Origin: Halichoerus grypus | Taxonomy: Eukaryota; Chordata; Mammalia; Carnivora; Phocidae | Direction: 5' to 3' | DNA: 64,000 nt | NCBI RefSeq assembly: GCF_964656455.1 | Contig: NC_135718.1 | Span: forward strand, 133,221,966-133,285,965 | Part shown: positions 33,540 to 44,965 of the stretch, in pieces | How the letters are laid out: the number at the start of each line of letters is the position of its first letter | Numbering within the stretch: position 1 is the first letter of the stretch | Position numbers and translations under genes: made by a program | Notes under the pieces: generated by a model | The model's database searches: none | Seen by the model: the letters and a program-made list of their open reading frames with translations, nothing else | What the model was told of the DNA's origin: nothing

Positions 33540-35670
33540 CAAAGATGTCTACTACTGTTCACTCTATGGCCATCCATATATACTTACATACATGCACAGA
33601 AACATAACTTTTTTCCCCTCTCAAATTCAAATTAAAAATTGTCTCAGATAACCCAATTCAATTATTCCATATGCAATTCAAAACCACCTCCAGAGGGGAA
33701 TATGTAGCTATGATATTAGTATTTTGGTGTAACACGTCCATTTCTGTCAAACAGATCTTTTTAGATCTATTATCTGAATAGAAAAACTCGGGATAGGAAA
33801 TGAAACAACTGATATATTTTTACCTTTTCCACCATAATCAAAGCATAATAGTGAAAAAATTATAAAAGGATAACAAAAAAATTTTTAATTACAGTGGGAA
33901 ATGTAGTTATAAAGACAAGTCTTACTATCTGGGCTGGATAGTAATGTTTGCATTTCTGTATTCCATCTTTCAGTGTTATGTGGCCTGGAAAAACAAGTTT
34001 CTTTATTCTGCACCAAGCAGACTTTCATGCCTTCTGATTGGTTTGGTCACTGGGAGCACTGAGGGTCTGAGCGAGTAAGAGGAGAGAGGCTGGTTATTGT
34101 CCTAATAAGACACATGGATGAAGTGAATACTTGAACTTTTGATCTCCCCCAGAAATCTGTAGCAATGTATAATTTATCATAGGGTCCATAGGAAAGAAAT
34201 AGTTGGTAGTATGTTAAAGTGCTATTTAACATATATAAACAGAAAAAAAAAATTCTAGGTCTATTGGAAGAAGTCGACTCAGTTGACTACACAGGAATTT
34301 TATGTTTTCTTACCACATTCTCAAAGTGAAGCCAGCTTATAGAACTGGTTTCCTTGACTGAGGGGATAGGACATCCTTTGAAGAAGGATGCTGCAATGTG
34401 TCCACAGTGCATCTTTCTTCAAGTTTCCCACAGTAAGATGTGCAGCCATTTACCAAAGTGCGTATTTATTATGAAAAGGAAAATATTTTGAATTCCCATG
34501 GAATTATAAGGTAACAACTCAAAATTGATGTCAATCTCTGAAAACTATAACACCAGCCACAAATGAAGTTTCATAATTTAGAAAGTGTTGGTCTGAGCCT
34601 ATTTCCCAGATGATCCATTGGGGCCATGACTTATATATTACTAGGATACTTCTGTAGTTCCAGAAGTTATAGTCAGAAAAGGTATAATTAAAAAACTGGA
34701 AAAATTCTGATAATGAAGCTTGACCCATGGAGTGATATTATAGAAGGAAGGACCAAATAATAAGTCCTTGGAACTGCCTCCCATCCATATTCCTTTAGCT
34801 TAAAAAAGAAAAAAGAAAGCAATACAGTGTCTCCAAAAAAAATTCTGGGGGAGCTACAGAAATTAGTGCCAAAATCAAGGACTTTAAAGTTGCAGGATTG
34901 ATCATTTATACCCCACACCTCTTTACCTCACATTTTGCCTGGTGCAAAAGTCAAACAGGACCATGGAAAATGACTAGGTATTATTATAAACTAAATCTGA
35001 AATTACATCCGTTCCAGTGTGTCAATTTTCTTCCACTCTGATACATTGCTTGTTTGATATCCTACAAAAGTAACTGACTTGAGGGAATAATGGAATAGCA
35101 TGCCACATGAAATACAACATGTGTGAAGTCAGGGTGATTTCCTACAGGATGTGAACATTTTTTCTCTTAATTATTGATGAATATGATTGCACTCTTCTCT
35201 TTCTCTGAGAACAAGGAGAGGAATGGCAGCATCCCCTTTCACAATTAAATCTAATAATTCCTTTAAAGCTATTTTGTTTCCCGTTCCTGTGAATGTAGAA
35301 TCAACAGGTTTTGATGACCTAGTAGTATCCAAGGAAGAAAAGCTTGTACCTCAGAACACAGCTGTGGCTTCTTTGATTTTGAAGGTAACATTATACAAAG
35401 TCATTCTGAATTTTTTATGCATCTTATCCAATAGAGTAAATGGTTTACTCCACTGGCTGGTTTCTTGATCCGAATATGAAGAATAATTTTAATTGATGGC
35501 TCATGGAGTAAGAAGTACTTATCTGGAATTTATGGGGTTCACTTCAGCATTTCCTAGGGTTCCCTTGTCCAGTAATACTGGTCAGTATGAATCTGCAGTA
35601 GCCTTTCAGGATAGGACTGCTGTAATCTGGGATCCTGGAATTAAGTTTTAGGTTAATTTAACTGAGTCTA
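33540..35670. other. Unassigned sequence, possible LTR-element internal relic
   Basis: No recognised gene. The sequence is less AT-skewed than neighbours and lies upstream of LTR-like fragments at 35690-36304, so a decayed ERVL/MaLR internal region is possible, but I see no retroviral motif. A 93-codon plus-strand frame at 35187-35468 has no recognisable domain. Confidence 0.3.
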
Positions 35671-35689
35671 TAGTAGATTAAAGATGACT

Positions 35690-35935
35690 GTAAATCTCTG
35701 TCCCTTCTCCCCTTGAGAAGTGATGTAGAATTGTCCTTCCTTTGAATTGGCTGTAGCAAATAACAACTTTGATTAATAGAACATGGAAGAAATGAAGCTG
35801 TACGAGTCCAAACCCAGACTTAAGAAATTGTCATTTTCCACCTCTTGTCCTTCGGAACACTTACTCCTGAGGGAGCCAGCTGCAATGTAAGAAGTACCAA
35901 AAGGTGTAAACAGTCCAAACTGAACCCAAGCTTTC
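35690..35935 (+). repeat. Old LTR-like repeat fragment
   Basis: GATGTAGAATTGTCCTTCCT, AATAGAACATGGAAGAAATG, CACCTCTTGTCCTTC and GGGAGCCAGCTGCAATGTAA follow the order of a common old mammalian LTR-type repeat. Name uncertain. Confidence 0.45.
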
Positions 35936-35946
35936 AACCATCCCTA

Positions 35947-36304
35947 CTTTATGGATTGAATTGAGTCCTCTGAAAGATATGTTGAAGTCCTAATTCCATG
36001 TATCTAAAAACATGAACTTATGTGGAAATAGGTCTTTAGAGATGTAAATAGTTAAGATGAGGTCATGCAGGAGTAGGGTAGGCCCTTAATCCAATATGAC
36101 TGGTGTTCTTATAAGACAATATAATGTGAAGAATCTAGGAAGACAACCATTTGACAATGGACACATAGATTGGAATGATGTGTTTGCCACCTAGCCCTGA
36201 CAATGCCTTGATTTCAGACTGCTAGCCTCCTTAAAATAAATTTCTGTGTTTTAATCTGCCCAGCTTGTAATAGTTTGTTACGACAGCCCTGGGAAACCAA
36301 TACA
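35947..36304 (+). mobile_element. MLT1-type (ERVL-MaLR) LTR
   Basis: Order of segments matches MLT1 LTRs: TATGGATTGAATTGAGTCC, ATATGTTGAAGTCCTAATTC, GGAAATAGGTCTTTAGAGAT, TTAATCCAATATGACTGGTG, CTTGATTTCAGACTGCTAGC, AATAAATTTCTGTG and a 3' end ACGACAGCCCTGGGAAACCA then ATACA. Carries an AATAAA signal near 36235. Old solo LTR. Confidence 0.75.
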
Positions 36305-36331
36305 ATTACCAAGACACCACATGTATGGTGA

Positions 36332-36355
36332 AACAACAACAACAACAACAACAAA
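36332..36355. repeat. (AAC)n microsatellite
   Basis: About seven AAC units. Confidence 0.95.
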
Positions 36356-36359
36356 ATAG

Positions 36360-37540
36360 CTTGATCCCTCTAGTCTAGCCCATTGAACAACTGAATGCTG
36401 TTGGTCCATGCCACAAGGAGCAGATGCTATGGCTACCTAATCTTGCTAGCCTGAGCTGATGTATCTCCCTTGTTGACTGATTTAACCTTATGCACGTCTT
36501 TGCAGAAAGATCCTCTACTAAATGTTCAGCTCACCATTCTGATTGTGCCATTAGTTTCTTGCTGTGATCTTGACTCATGCCTCTTACCTCCTGAAATCCC
36601 CAATGAGATAAAAATGGGCCAAGTGGAATAAATCCATAATAGTAAGAAGAGTTAGGGAGGGAAGTTGTGGCAAAGATCTGCACAGAAACATGTTAATGGA
36701 GTCTTGTGGTCAGATTCCAAGTTAAGAACCTAGAAGGACTAAAGTGTGTCAAGTGTCTCTGTACCTCAACATCAAAAGGCTAAGAGATATTGTCTGAGCC
36801 ATCTTAGACCATGCATCAGTAACTGACACAGACATTTTTGATTTTTGAATCATGGTCATGTGGTGATAACACAGAGGCTAGAATTCTCTCTCTGTAATCC
36901 CACTCACACATACTTTAAAAGAGACTGTGGAATTTAACTTACTATCTGATAAGGACTTTGGACTAACCAGACATTCCAAGATCCATTTACAACCTCATTT
37001 CCAATTTCCTAATAAAAATCCATATAGGAACGTCTGAGGAATAATGAAATTCAAATAGTATACCCTTATCTAACTACAAATAAGATGGTTTCATATATTC
37101 AAGCTCTTCTAGCTTGCTGTAGCATTTTGATGTAATGAAATGTAAAGTTGAAACATATTTGTCAAAATCTCTAACAGAACAGAGAAGGTCACGCATGATA
37201 CAAATACTGTACATAGTTTATTTATAAGAACTGAGATTTCAGAGTCTGACCCCTTTCATAACATACCTTCTGATACTATTCATCCAAAGGGTTTGTTGCT
37301 TTTTAAGCAGGGGAGGCTATTTTTCAGATGAGTGGTATAATGATTAAAGGATTCATCTAATTATTGTAACTGTCATCAGAGTCACTTTATCTTAGGTATG
37401 CTGAAAATATCTCAGTTTCAGTATTTATCTGACAGAACACAAAAAGTTCTTAATAGAATAGAAAAAGTGTTATATTGATTTCTACAATGTGTGCATGCTT
37501 ACATACCATCAGAGTGAGAAAATATGGATTGCTATAATTT
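36360..37540. other. Unassigned sequence
   Basis: No recognised gene or repeat. Confidence 0.5.
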
Positions 37541-37541
37541 T

Positions 37542-37753
37542 AAAAATTGAGGGGTGCCTGGGTGGCTCAGTCAGTGAAGCGTCTGCCTTCAGCTCAGGTC
37601 ATGTTCCCAGGGTCCTGGGATTGAGCCCCGCATGGGGCTCCCTGCTCGGCGGAGAGCCTGCTTCTCCCTCTCCCTCTGTCTGCCGCTCTGCCTACTTGTG
37701 CTCTCTCTCTATCTCTGTTAAATAAATAAATAAAAATCTTTAAAAAAAATTGA
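37542..37753 (+). mobile_element. Can-SINE
   Basis: Body 37551-37744: GGGGTGCCTGGGTGGCTCAG through CTGTTAAATAAATAAATAAA. AAAAATTGA at 37542-37550 and 37745-37753. Confidence 0.95.
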
Positions 37754-37759
37754 AACTAT

Positions 37760-38545
37760 TTTATAAATTATATTTTTAGTTAGGGAGAAGTATTTTGATG
37801 ATAATAAACATTTTCTGTCTTTACAGGATTTCACCAAAATCTCAATAGTACCTAATTAGAATCTGAGCATGTAAAAATGTGATGGTTCTTTCATTTTGTT
37901 TATAAAGTGTATTTAAATACGGAACCTTCAAGAGACTTTCTATTGAGAAATGTGGACTGAAAGAGAGGTCTTTTATACAATCCTATATGTTGTTAGTGTA
38001 ATTTTTTTTTTTTTAATTAGGTGTTGTATAAATGAAAAAAGAGGTGCTAAATTATTCTGTATCCATACTACTTATTTTGAGGTCACCACCCTTGCAAGAT
38101 TAGTTTGACTTTTGTGACATGGCCGTGGTGGTAATCAAACATCAGACTTGATTTGCATAAAACTTAATCATTGGCTACTAGCCTCTCTCTGTTTAAACCT
38201 GCATACAGAGTTAATCAGAGTTTATTATTGCCACAATCAGTCTGTATCTGTCACTGTATGTTTCCAATTATCAGTTCCTTGGAGAGAAAATTCTGGCTTA
38301 ACTAGAAACATTAGCTCTGCACATTCAAGGAATGATTATTTGTCTAGGTTTTCGTTCTGTATTTGTAAACTTTTATCTTGTGACAGGAATAGCCCCCCAG
38401 CTGAATGTTCAGTCCATGCATAAAGTCAGGTTACTCTTTGTACTCCAGGACAGAGATGGTGATGCTGTGTGGCACATGAAGGAACGTCATGTGGGGGTGG
38501 AAATGAAGGTTTATCTATGAGCACTAATGTGTCAAGGGCCTGTCT
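37760..38545. other. Unassigned sequence
   Basis: No recognised repeat. Overlapping plus-strand frames of 91 and 62 codons at 38148-38520 show no domain; treated as chance. Confidence 0.45.
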
Positions 38546-38549
38546 CTAC

Positions 38550-38578
38550 TCTTCCATTAGATATCTTCTAATGGAAGA
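38550..38578. repeat. Perfect 12-bp inverted repeat, 5-nt loop
   Basis: TCTTCCATTAGA (38550-38561), loop TATCT, TCTAATGGAAGA (38567-38578). An overlapping 8-bp alternative (ATATCTTC/GAAGATAT) exists. Confidence 0.9.
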
Positions 38579-38689
38579 TATTGTTTCCTCATTGCTTTAT
38601 TTTTTATTCAGTTTTATTACTTTAGAATTTATATTAGGAATTTTGTAAAATGCCCTCATTTTGGAAGCCCTTATTTAAAATGACACAGC

Positions 38690-39060
38690 TAATCACTGCT
38701 GTGCCGACAAATCAATTTTTACTAAATGATTAGCACAGTAATAACTTTAAAAAAATGTTTCTAGAATCACCAAGACTACCTACATAATATTGCATTTCAC
38801 ATCGTGTCTTCGTTGTCAATCATAAAACCTGGAGCGATTGTCAATAAGGTTTTGTGTTGCATTTATCATTCTGACTGAGAAAAGACTTTACTAGCTCTTG
38901 ACTGTCTCAGTCAGCTTTTGTTATTTATTGATTAATCTATTTATAACTGTCAAATCATCAATTTTTCAAATTAAGATACAGTTCCAAAATGCGAACTTTG
39001 GACTTTTTAATAATTACTTAAGTCCTTTCTGCTGACCTTTGTCTTTCATGTTGTTAATGT
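38690..39060. other. Repeat-free block, candidate conserved non-coding element
   Basis: No repeat recognised. Contains clustered homeodomain-type words (TTATTGATTAATC, CTGTCAAATCATCAATTTTT, GTCAATCATAAA). Purely suggestive; no conservation data available here. Confidence 0.25.
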
Positions 39061-40595
39061 TTTGCCTATGTAGGTTCTTTCTCAACTGAGCTACAACAGA
39101 TTCAATGGTGCTGTTCTCTTGAAGTGAGTATATCTTCTGACAGTTTTTGGTTCAATCAAACTGTGCACTTACTCTCTTATTTTATTCCTTGTACTTTAGT
39201 GGCAATCCAAACTATTTGATGTATGTATGTGCGCATGTATATAACGCATTGTTTTTTCTTCTGAGTGTACCTAAAATCTTAAAGAAATTTCAATTTTAGA
39301 AAATTTTATTTCCTTGCTCATTGAGTTTGCTTGCTAGAGTCATTTATATTATCCATTTTTCCAATCGACATTATTCAGAGACTGGCTTTTCCAACTTTAA
39401 AAAAAAAACTTTTTCTTCCAGTCATGTCTTCATTGCCAAAGCTTTATAAACAATGCCATGACTCAATGAATGGATAATACTCTCTGCAGGATAGAGATCA
39501 TTTTTTCAAGGAAAGGCAGTCTTCACTTACTAGATCAAATATAATTTCAGTGGAAGTAAATTTTAAATGTGAACTTCCGTTGGACAAAATGTCCTTTTTA
39601 AAAGACGTTGATTGCTACTATGGTTGACCTTTTATCACAAATATTCCTTATTTTAAAATAAATAAAACAAAGATGGCATGAAATTATTTACAGCAGCAGT
39701 AGACCGCTTCTCAGATACAGTTATCGAAATATGTGTGTCTGAAAGGATGAGAATTTATGCAGCGACTCTGTGGCATCTGGAGGTCGACAGCTGGTTATTA
39801 TGTACACCTAATTTACCAGAGCAGTAAATACTGCAAGTGAAGAGATCAATTCACCAAAGGTCTATGGTTCAATAGGTTTAGCACTTCATGTTGAAAATAA
39901 AATGTGGAATAAATTAGGAGAAAACCTTTCTTACACTGCCTCAATAATAAAAGAACCCCCACAGTGGAAAAAGGCACTAAATGAAGTGTCTTTGATATAA
40001 TTAGGTGGATGGTAATAAACCCAGTCTTGATCTGCTTTATGAAGCTATTGTAATAATATTAATGATGTTTAACCATGTAACAATCCCTGGACAAATGGCA
40101 AATCTATTTTCAATATCAAATTACTCATTTTTAAAAGAAAATAGATTAATAACATTTTCTACTTATAAGACATTACAGGAAAATTAAATTAATGAAGCTT
40201 TAGTGCGTGCAGAAAAGAAAAAAATAATTTGTAAAGGAAACACAGAATTTTCTATTAAGCTTTTAAGTTTGGTCATTTGTGTTAACCCAGGAAATACAGC
40301 TAATAGTTTAGAATATGGGTCCAATTTAGGGATTAGCTCCTTTTACCATATAAACCATTAAGAAAAATGATTATAAAATGCAGTCTAGCTTCTAATCTTA
40401 AAAAGATCATTCAAATTTCATGTACAAACAGTATATATTTATCTCTTCTTCATTTTCTTATATAATAATCAAAAAATTAATGAGTACAAGGTCACTGATA
40501 AGGATAACCACTAATAAATATCACCCACAATTAACACTCAGATAAGCCATTCTTACTTGTGCCTGATAGCACATGATCTTTATTTTTTATTTAAA
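39061..40595. other. Unassigned, largely repeat-free sequence
   Basis: No gene or repeat recognised by eye. Frames are short. Confidence 0.45.
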
Positions 40596-40599
40596 ATTA

Positions 40600-40686
40600 G
40601 CTTTATGTTGCTGAATCACTATATTGTACATCTGAAACTAATATAACACTGTTAACTAACTGGTATTAAAATAAAAACTTAAAAAA
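40600..40686 (+). repeat. L1 3' terminus fragment, sense
   Basis: GCTGAATCACTATATTGTAC, ATCTGAAACTAATATAACAC, TGGTATTAAAATAAAAACTT: the very end of an L1 3' UTR, strongly 5'-truncated. Confidence 0.8.
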
Positions 40687-40689
40687 GTA

Positions 40690-41015
40690 AAATCAACTTT
40701 ATGGAACTACATTTTACATTCAATAAACTTCACTGCTTCTTAAAGAGAGATTTCACTGGGTTCTGACAAAGTCTATAGTCATGTGGCCACTACCAAAATC
40801 TAGATACAGAATAAGCCTATTGCCTCAGAAAGCTCTCTGTGCTCCTTTGCATTCTCTCCTCTCTTCCCCAAACTCATCATTTCACAATGACCATTCTGTT
40901 TATTGTACCCAAAGATTTTTCTTCCCTAGAATGTCATTTAAATGCAATCATGCAGCATGGAGCCTTTTAAGTCCAGCTTCTTTCACCTAGCATATGTGTT
41001 TGAGACTAATAAATG
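40690..41015 (-). repeat. Old L1 fragment, antisense
   Basis: TTTACATTCAATAAACTTCA, CACTACCAAAATCTAGATAC, GCTCCTTTGCATTCTCTCCT, CATTTAAATGCAATCATGCA, CCAGCTTCTTTCACCTAGCA follow the antisense L1 ORF2/3' order. Confidence 0.6.
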
Positions 41016-41760
41016 TTGTGACCTGTAGCAGAAATTTGATTCTTCTTTTATTATCAAAAAATTATATGATCATTTCTTAAGATGCAATTAAATTTGCGAA
41101 TTCTGATATGACTTTAGCCCTTTCCATTGTTCTGCTTTTTAAACATCTTATCTATGTTTTTAAGGTGCTTGGTGTTCAAAGTACATTTGAGAGTGAAGCA
41201 GGGGGTGGATCTTTTTGAGGTATAAATCACAGCTTGTAAGCTACCTTCACTAGACTACATAAAACCTTGTCCCTATTATGTGCTCATTTTGTTAGAAGTA
41301 TTTTTTTAGTCATCTTATATAATTTTAAAAATATAATACACATTTTCTCAAAGTAAGGACAACACATATTTTATTTAAATATTAAAGACTTAGTGGCTTC
41401 TCTTTTTCAAAATATTTCAGAGACTGTCTCATTTTAACCTAATATCAAACTGGTTAGCTACTTTCCATGTGAAAATATCTTTTATTATTTGATGTATTTG
41501 TATTTCCATGCACTTGTTTTAAAACAGCAACTTACTACATTTAATTTCAAAATTTCTAAGTTAACAATCTTATTATTAAGAATCACTTTTTAAAAAGAAA
41601 ATAAAAGCACTAACAGAAAAAGTTCTTAACATAAATCTAGTGTTTGGACATTAGAAACTGGACATCCTTGAGCTCTTAAATAAGTAGAGCTAGAGATGTT
41701 AAGATGAAAACCAACCAATGCAACTACAGAGGATTGATTTTATGTCTCACAGTAAAGGCT
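41016..41760. other. Unassigned AT-rich sequence
   Basis: No recognised gene or repeat. Confidence 0.5.
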
Positions 41761-41763
41761 TTT

Positions 41764-41787
41764 GTGTGTGTGTGTGTGTGTGTGTGT
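41764..41787. repeat. (TG)n microsatellite, about 12 units
   Basis: Uninterrupted GT run; polymorphism likely. Confidence 0.95.
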
Positions 41788-41868
41788 TTTGTTTTAATGC
41801 TAGCTATTCTTTTTTTTTTTTTTCTAGGCATGATCACCAACAAACATGGAGACTTAATTATAAATATA

Positions 41869-42417
41869 CAGTTGACCCTTGAACAACACGGGTCTGCATG
41901 GGTCCACTTACATGTGGATTGTTTTTAATAAACACAGTATAGTACTGTAAATGTATTTTCTTTTCCTTATGATTTTCTTAATGACATTTTCTTTTTTTTT
42001 GATTTTTTTTAAAGATTTTATTTATTTGAGAGAGAGAGAGGGAGAAAGAGAGAGAGCACAAGTGGGGTGAGGGACAGAAGGAGAAGCAGACTCCCCAACG
42101 AGCAGGGAGTCTGATGTGGGGCTCGATCCCAAGACTCCGGGATCATGACCTGAGCCGAAGCCAGGTGCTCAACTGACTGAGCCACGCAGGCGCCCCTTAA
42201 TGACATTTTTTTTCCCTCTAGCTTACTTTATTGTAGGAATACAGTATATAATACACATAACATACAAAATATGTCTGAACTGACTATGTTATCAGTAAGA
42301 CTTCTGGTCAATAGTAGGCTATTAGCAGTTAAGCTTCGGGGGAGTCAGAAGTTATACACAGATTTTCAACTGCACAGTGTCAGCACCCCTAATCCCTGCA
42401 GGTTCAAGGGTCAACTG
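41869..42417. mobile_element. Tigger-type (TcMar) DNA transposon with 16-bp TIRs
   Basis: CAGTTGACCCTTGAAC at 41869 and its reverse complement ending at 42417 form terminal inverted repeats, each bordered by TA (41867-41868, 42418-42419), the target site of Tc1/mariner elements. The interior has no transposase frame, so this is a non-autonomous copy of about 345 bp enlarged by a SINE. The sequence matches a widespread old mammalian element; Tigger assignment is by recognition. Confidence 0.82.
41977..42209 (-). mobile_element. Can-SINE nested in the DNA transposon
   Basis: Body 41991-42195, antisense. CTTAATGACATTTT at 41977-41990 and 42196-42209 shows clean insertion into the Tigger-type element. 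Confidence 0.96.
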
Positions 42418-42699
42418 TAACTATTCTACTCAAAATTATAGTGTTATTTTTGGTGTTTAGATAGACACAAGTCTTCCTTGGCCCTCATTCCCTCTTCCCC
42501 TCTCTTTCACTCAATCTCTCTCTCTTTCTTCTGGATGTCGCAATATTTTTGTTTTCCTCTTATGCTTTCGGCCTCTTTCTATATTTTACTAGTACCATTC
42601 TTACTCCTAATGTCAATGAAATCCTTAGATTTTAGCCCCTTTCATTATTCTCTCTTTTGCTTTTGCTTTTAGGTCTCATCTACCATAATGTATTCATCT

Positions 42700-43265
42700 A
42701 TCACTCTTGAATTCATAATGTCCAAATATAAATATCTAGTCCTGAACTTTTATTCAGAATTCTGATTTTGAATTTTCATGCAGAATATCTCTATCTGGAT
42801 GTTTTAGCCTCAAATTAAGCAAGCAAAAAATCAACTCCATGTTTTACCATAAGCACATTCTTCTCTGGGTTTCCTGATTTCTTTTCGTGATACTCTTGTC
42901 TCTTAATTACTGGGCTCTAAAATGATGTAGCATTTTATCGCTTCTTGGCCTTTTGGCTAAGATCAAGTGTAAAATGATGCAGCATTTTTCTTTTCTTGCT
43001 CTCCTTTTAGTTAGCCACTAGGTCCTGTTGATTTTTCTCTCTAAATTACTGTGTCCACATCTATTCCTTTCCTAGTGCAGTCACTGTATTTACTCTAACT
43101 CAGGGCAATGTTACCCCGGTTGTAATAGTTTCCTTTGTGCCTTTTCCACTCTTCTCCAAACCATTCTGCATGTTTAGATACATTAATCTTAAAAAATATC
43201 ACTTTCTTTGTTCCATACTCATGCCTACAAAAGTTTAATGCCTATATTAAATGTCGAAGTTCAAA
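42700..43265 (+). repeat. L2 LINE relic, sense
   Basis: ATCTCTATCTGGATGTTTTA, GCCTCAAATTAAGCAAGC, CACTAGGTCCTGTTGATTTT, CAAAAGTTTAATGCCTATAT follow the L2 order (…CATCTCCACTTGGATGTCT…, …AAATCCTGTTGGCTCT…, …AAAACCCTTCAATGGCT…). Diverged; carries the U2 fragment at 42937. Confidence 0.5.
42919..42988 (+). pseudogene. Tailless U2 snRNA 5'-fragment retropseudogene
   Basis: 42937-42970 reads ATCGCTTCTTGGCCTTTTGG then CTAAGATCAAGTGT, identical to U2 snRNA nucleotides 1-34 except one C-to-T change. It starts exactly at U2 nucleotide 1 and stops after about 34-35 nucleotides, without A tail. AAAATGATGTAGCATTTT (42919-42936) and AAAATGATGCAGCATTTT (42971-42988) flank it, an 18-bp target-site duplication with one transition. 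It retains the branch-site-adjacent 5' end but lacks the branch-recognition and Sm regions, so it cannot function as U2. Confidence 0.92.
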
Positions 43266-44495
43266 CTAGGACAATTTACTAATAGGAGCTGGAAGTTGGT
43301 AGGTTGTAAATAAGAAAGGACTCCACGTTATTAAATCAGGTTTAGTGGCTGACTAATGCATAATGGTTGCAGATTTAGCTGTACTTGAACATGAGGCAGG
43401 TGAAGAAAGCAAGTAATAAATATGTCAAATGCAATTTTTAGTCTTGGCCTACGGGGACCAGGTTTTGAAATTTAATAGTTATACATAAAGCACTTGTACC
43501 AGAAGTTTCATTCAGGATAGTGAGAGCCAAAAAAGCCAGTAAAAAAGAGCCAGATAAGTGGAGCATGGTAATCAAGTCAAGGATGATACTGAGGAAAGAA
43601 GAAGAGTTAGTTGCATTATGATAAGACACAATAGTTCATATGTGCTCCAAAAGTGTGTTCTACTCATTGAGCCTTGCTCTTAAATGCCACAGTTTATTGA
43701 AGCAACATGGAATTCCTTTGCAGCTCTCCTCTTGGGGAGCTCTGTTTGGTCTTAAGGTGGAGCAATCCATCAGATCAAATACCAAAGGTTCAGGTTATAT
43801 ATCTACTTAACTCACCACGCTCTACAAGAATGATTTTCTGTGGCAATGCCACTACCTAATTAAGAACTCATTTTCTTTCATGGGTCAAGTTTCAAAGTCA
43901 TTGCTGTTGAAATCATTCATAATGTTAAAGGTCCATCTAATATGTTTGAACAAGTTATAAAATTTACTCACAAATTCTTCCTACAAAGAAACTCTCAAGT
44001 TCCTTTCAATACTTAGAACATTGTGTTACACATTTCCAAAATTTACTTAGTCTGAATTTTTAAAGTAATAAATGATTCTGTAATTAGAAGTGTCTTATGA
44101 ATTGTTCTTGTGTTATATCTAAAACAATGTCTATTTCAATAAAATTATCCACACTGAACAAATCATTCTTCCAATATCCAAACATTTTCTAATTAAGAAT
44201 CCCTCCACATATAATGCTTTTCTCTTGTTTTCTGTTGATTCATTGGGTTTGTGCTTTGAAGCCCATTCATCTAATAAAATCTTAGCCAATGGGCTTATTT
44301 CAGTGAATTCTTCATCTTCTGAAATGCCATATTTTATATTTAATATTCAAACAGCATTTAAACAGTGTTTATTATTATTGTCCTTTTTTGAGTATGTTTT
44401 AAATCTACAAAGTGCAGTTATAAGTTTCTCAAAACTGAAATACCATCCTACATGTCTCCATCCCTTGGATAATTCTCATAGTCTGTAGGGAGTTG
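43266..44495. other. Unassigned AT-rich sequence
   Basis: No recognised gene or repeat. Confidence 0.5.
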
Positions 44496-44500
44496 CTGAG

Positions 44501-44701
44501 CAAAAGTTAATATTTTTTAAAGATTTTATTTATTTATTTGAGAGAGAAAGAGAGCGAGTGAGAGAGAGCACAAGCAGGGTGAAGGGTAGAGGGAGAAGCA
44601 GACTCCCTGCTGAGCAGGGAGCCCAGTGCTCCAGGATCATGACCCAAGCTGAAGGAAGACGCCTGACTGAGCCACCCAGGTGCCCAAAAGTTGATATTTT
44701 T
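44501..44701 (-). mobile_element. Can-SINE, antisense
   Basis: Body 44518-44684, internally shortened in the tRNA-related part. CAAAAGTTAATATTTTT / CAAAAGTTGATATTTTT flank it with one mismatch. Confidence 0.95.
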
Positions 44702-44720
44702 ATGGTTCATAGATTGATCC

Positions 44721-44965
44721 CTCTTCCAGTGTTTTATTTTTTTTTTTTATTTTTTTTTTTTAAAGATTTTATTTATTTGACACAGAGAGAGAGACAGCTA
44801 GAGAGGGAATACAAGCAGGGGGAGCAGGAGAGGGAGAAGCAGGCTCCTGGCTGAGCAGGGGGCCCGATGCGGGGCTCGATCCCAGGACCCTGGGATCGTG
44901 ACCTGAGCCGAAGGCAGACGCTTAACCGCTGAGCCACCCAGGTGCCCCTCTCTTCCAGTGTTTTA
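44721..44965 (-). mobile_element. Can-SINE with perfect 16-bp target-site duplication
   Basis: Body 44737-44949, antisense, long T tract at the tail side. CTCTTCCAGTGTTTTA at 44721-44736 and 44950-44965. Lies only 20 bp from the previous SINE. Confidence 0.96.

Noticed and set aside
35187..35468. 93-codon plus-strand ORF
   Set aside because: No recognised domain; base composition and position upstream of old LTR fragments suggest chance or a decayed retroelement.
42937..42970. Functional U2 snRNA gene
   Set aside because: Only the first 34 nt are present and no snRNA promoter element is evident upstream.
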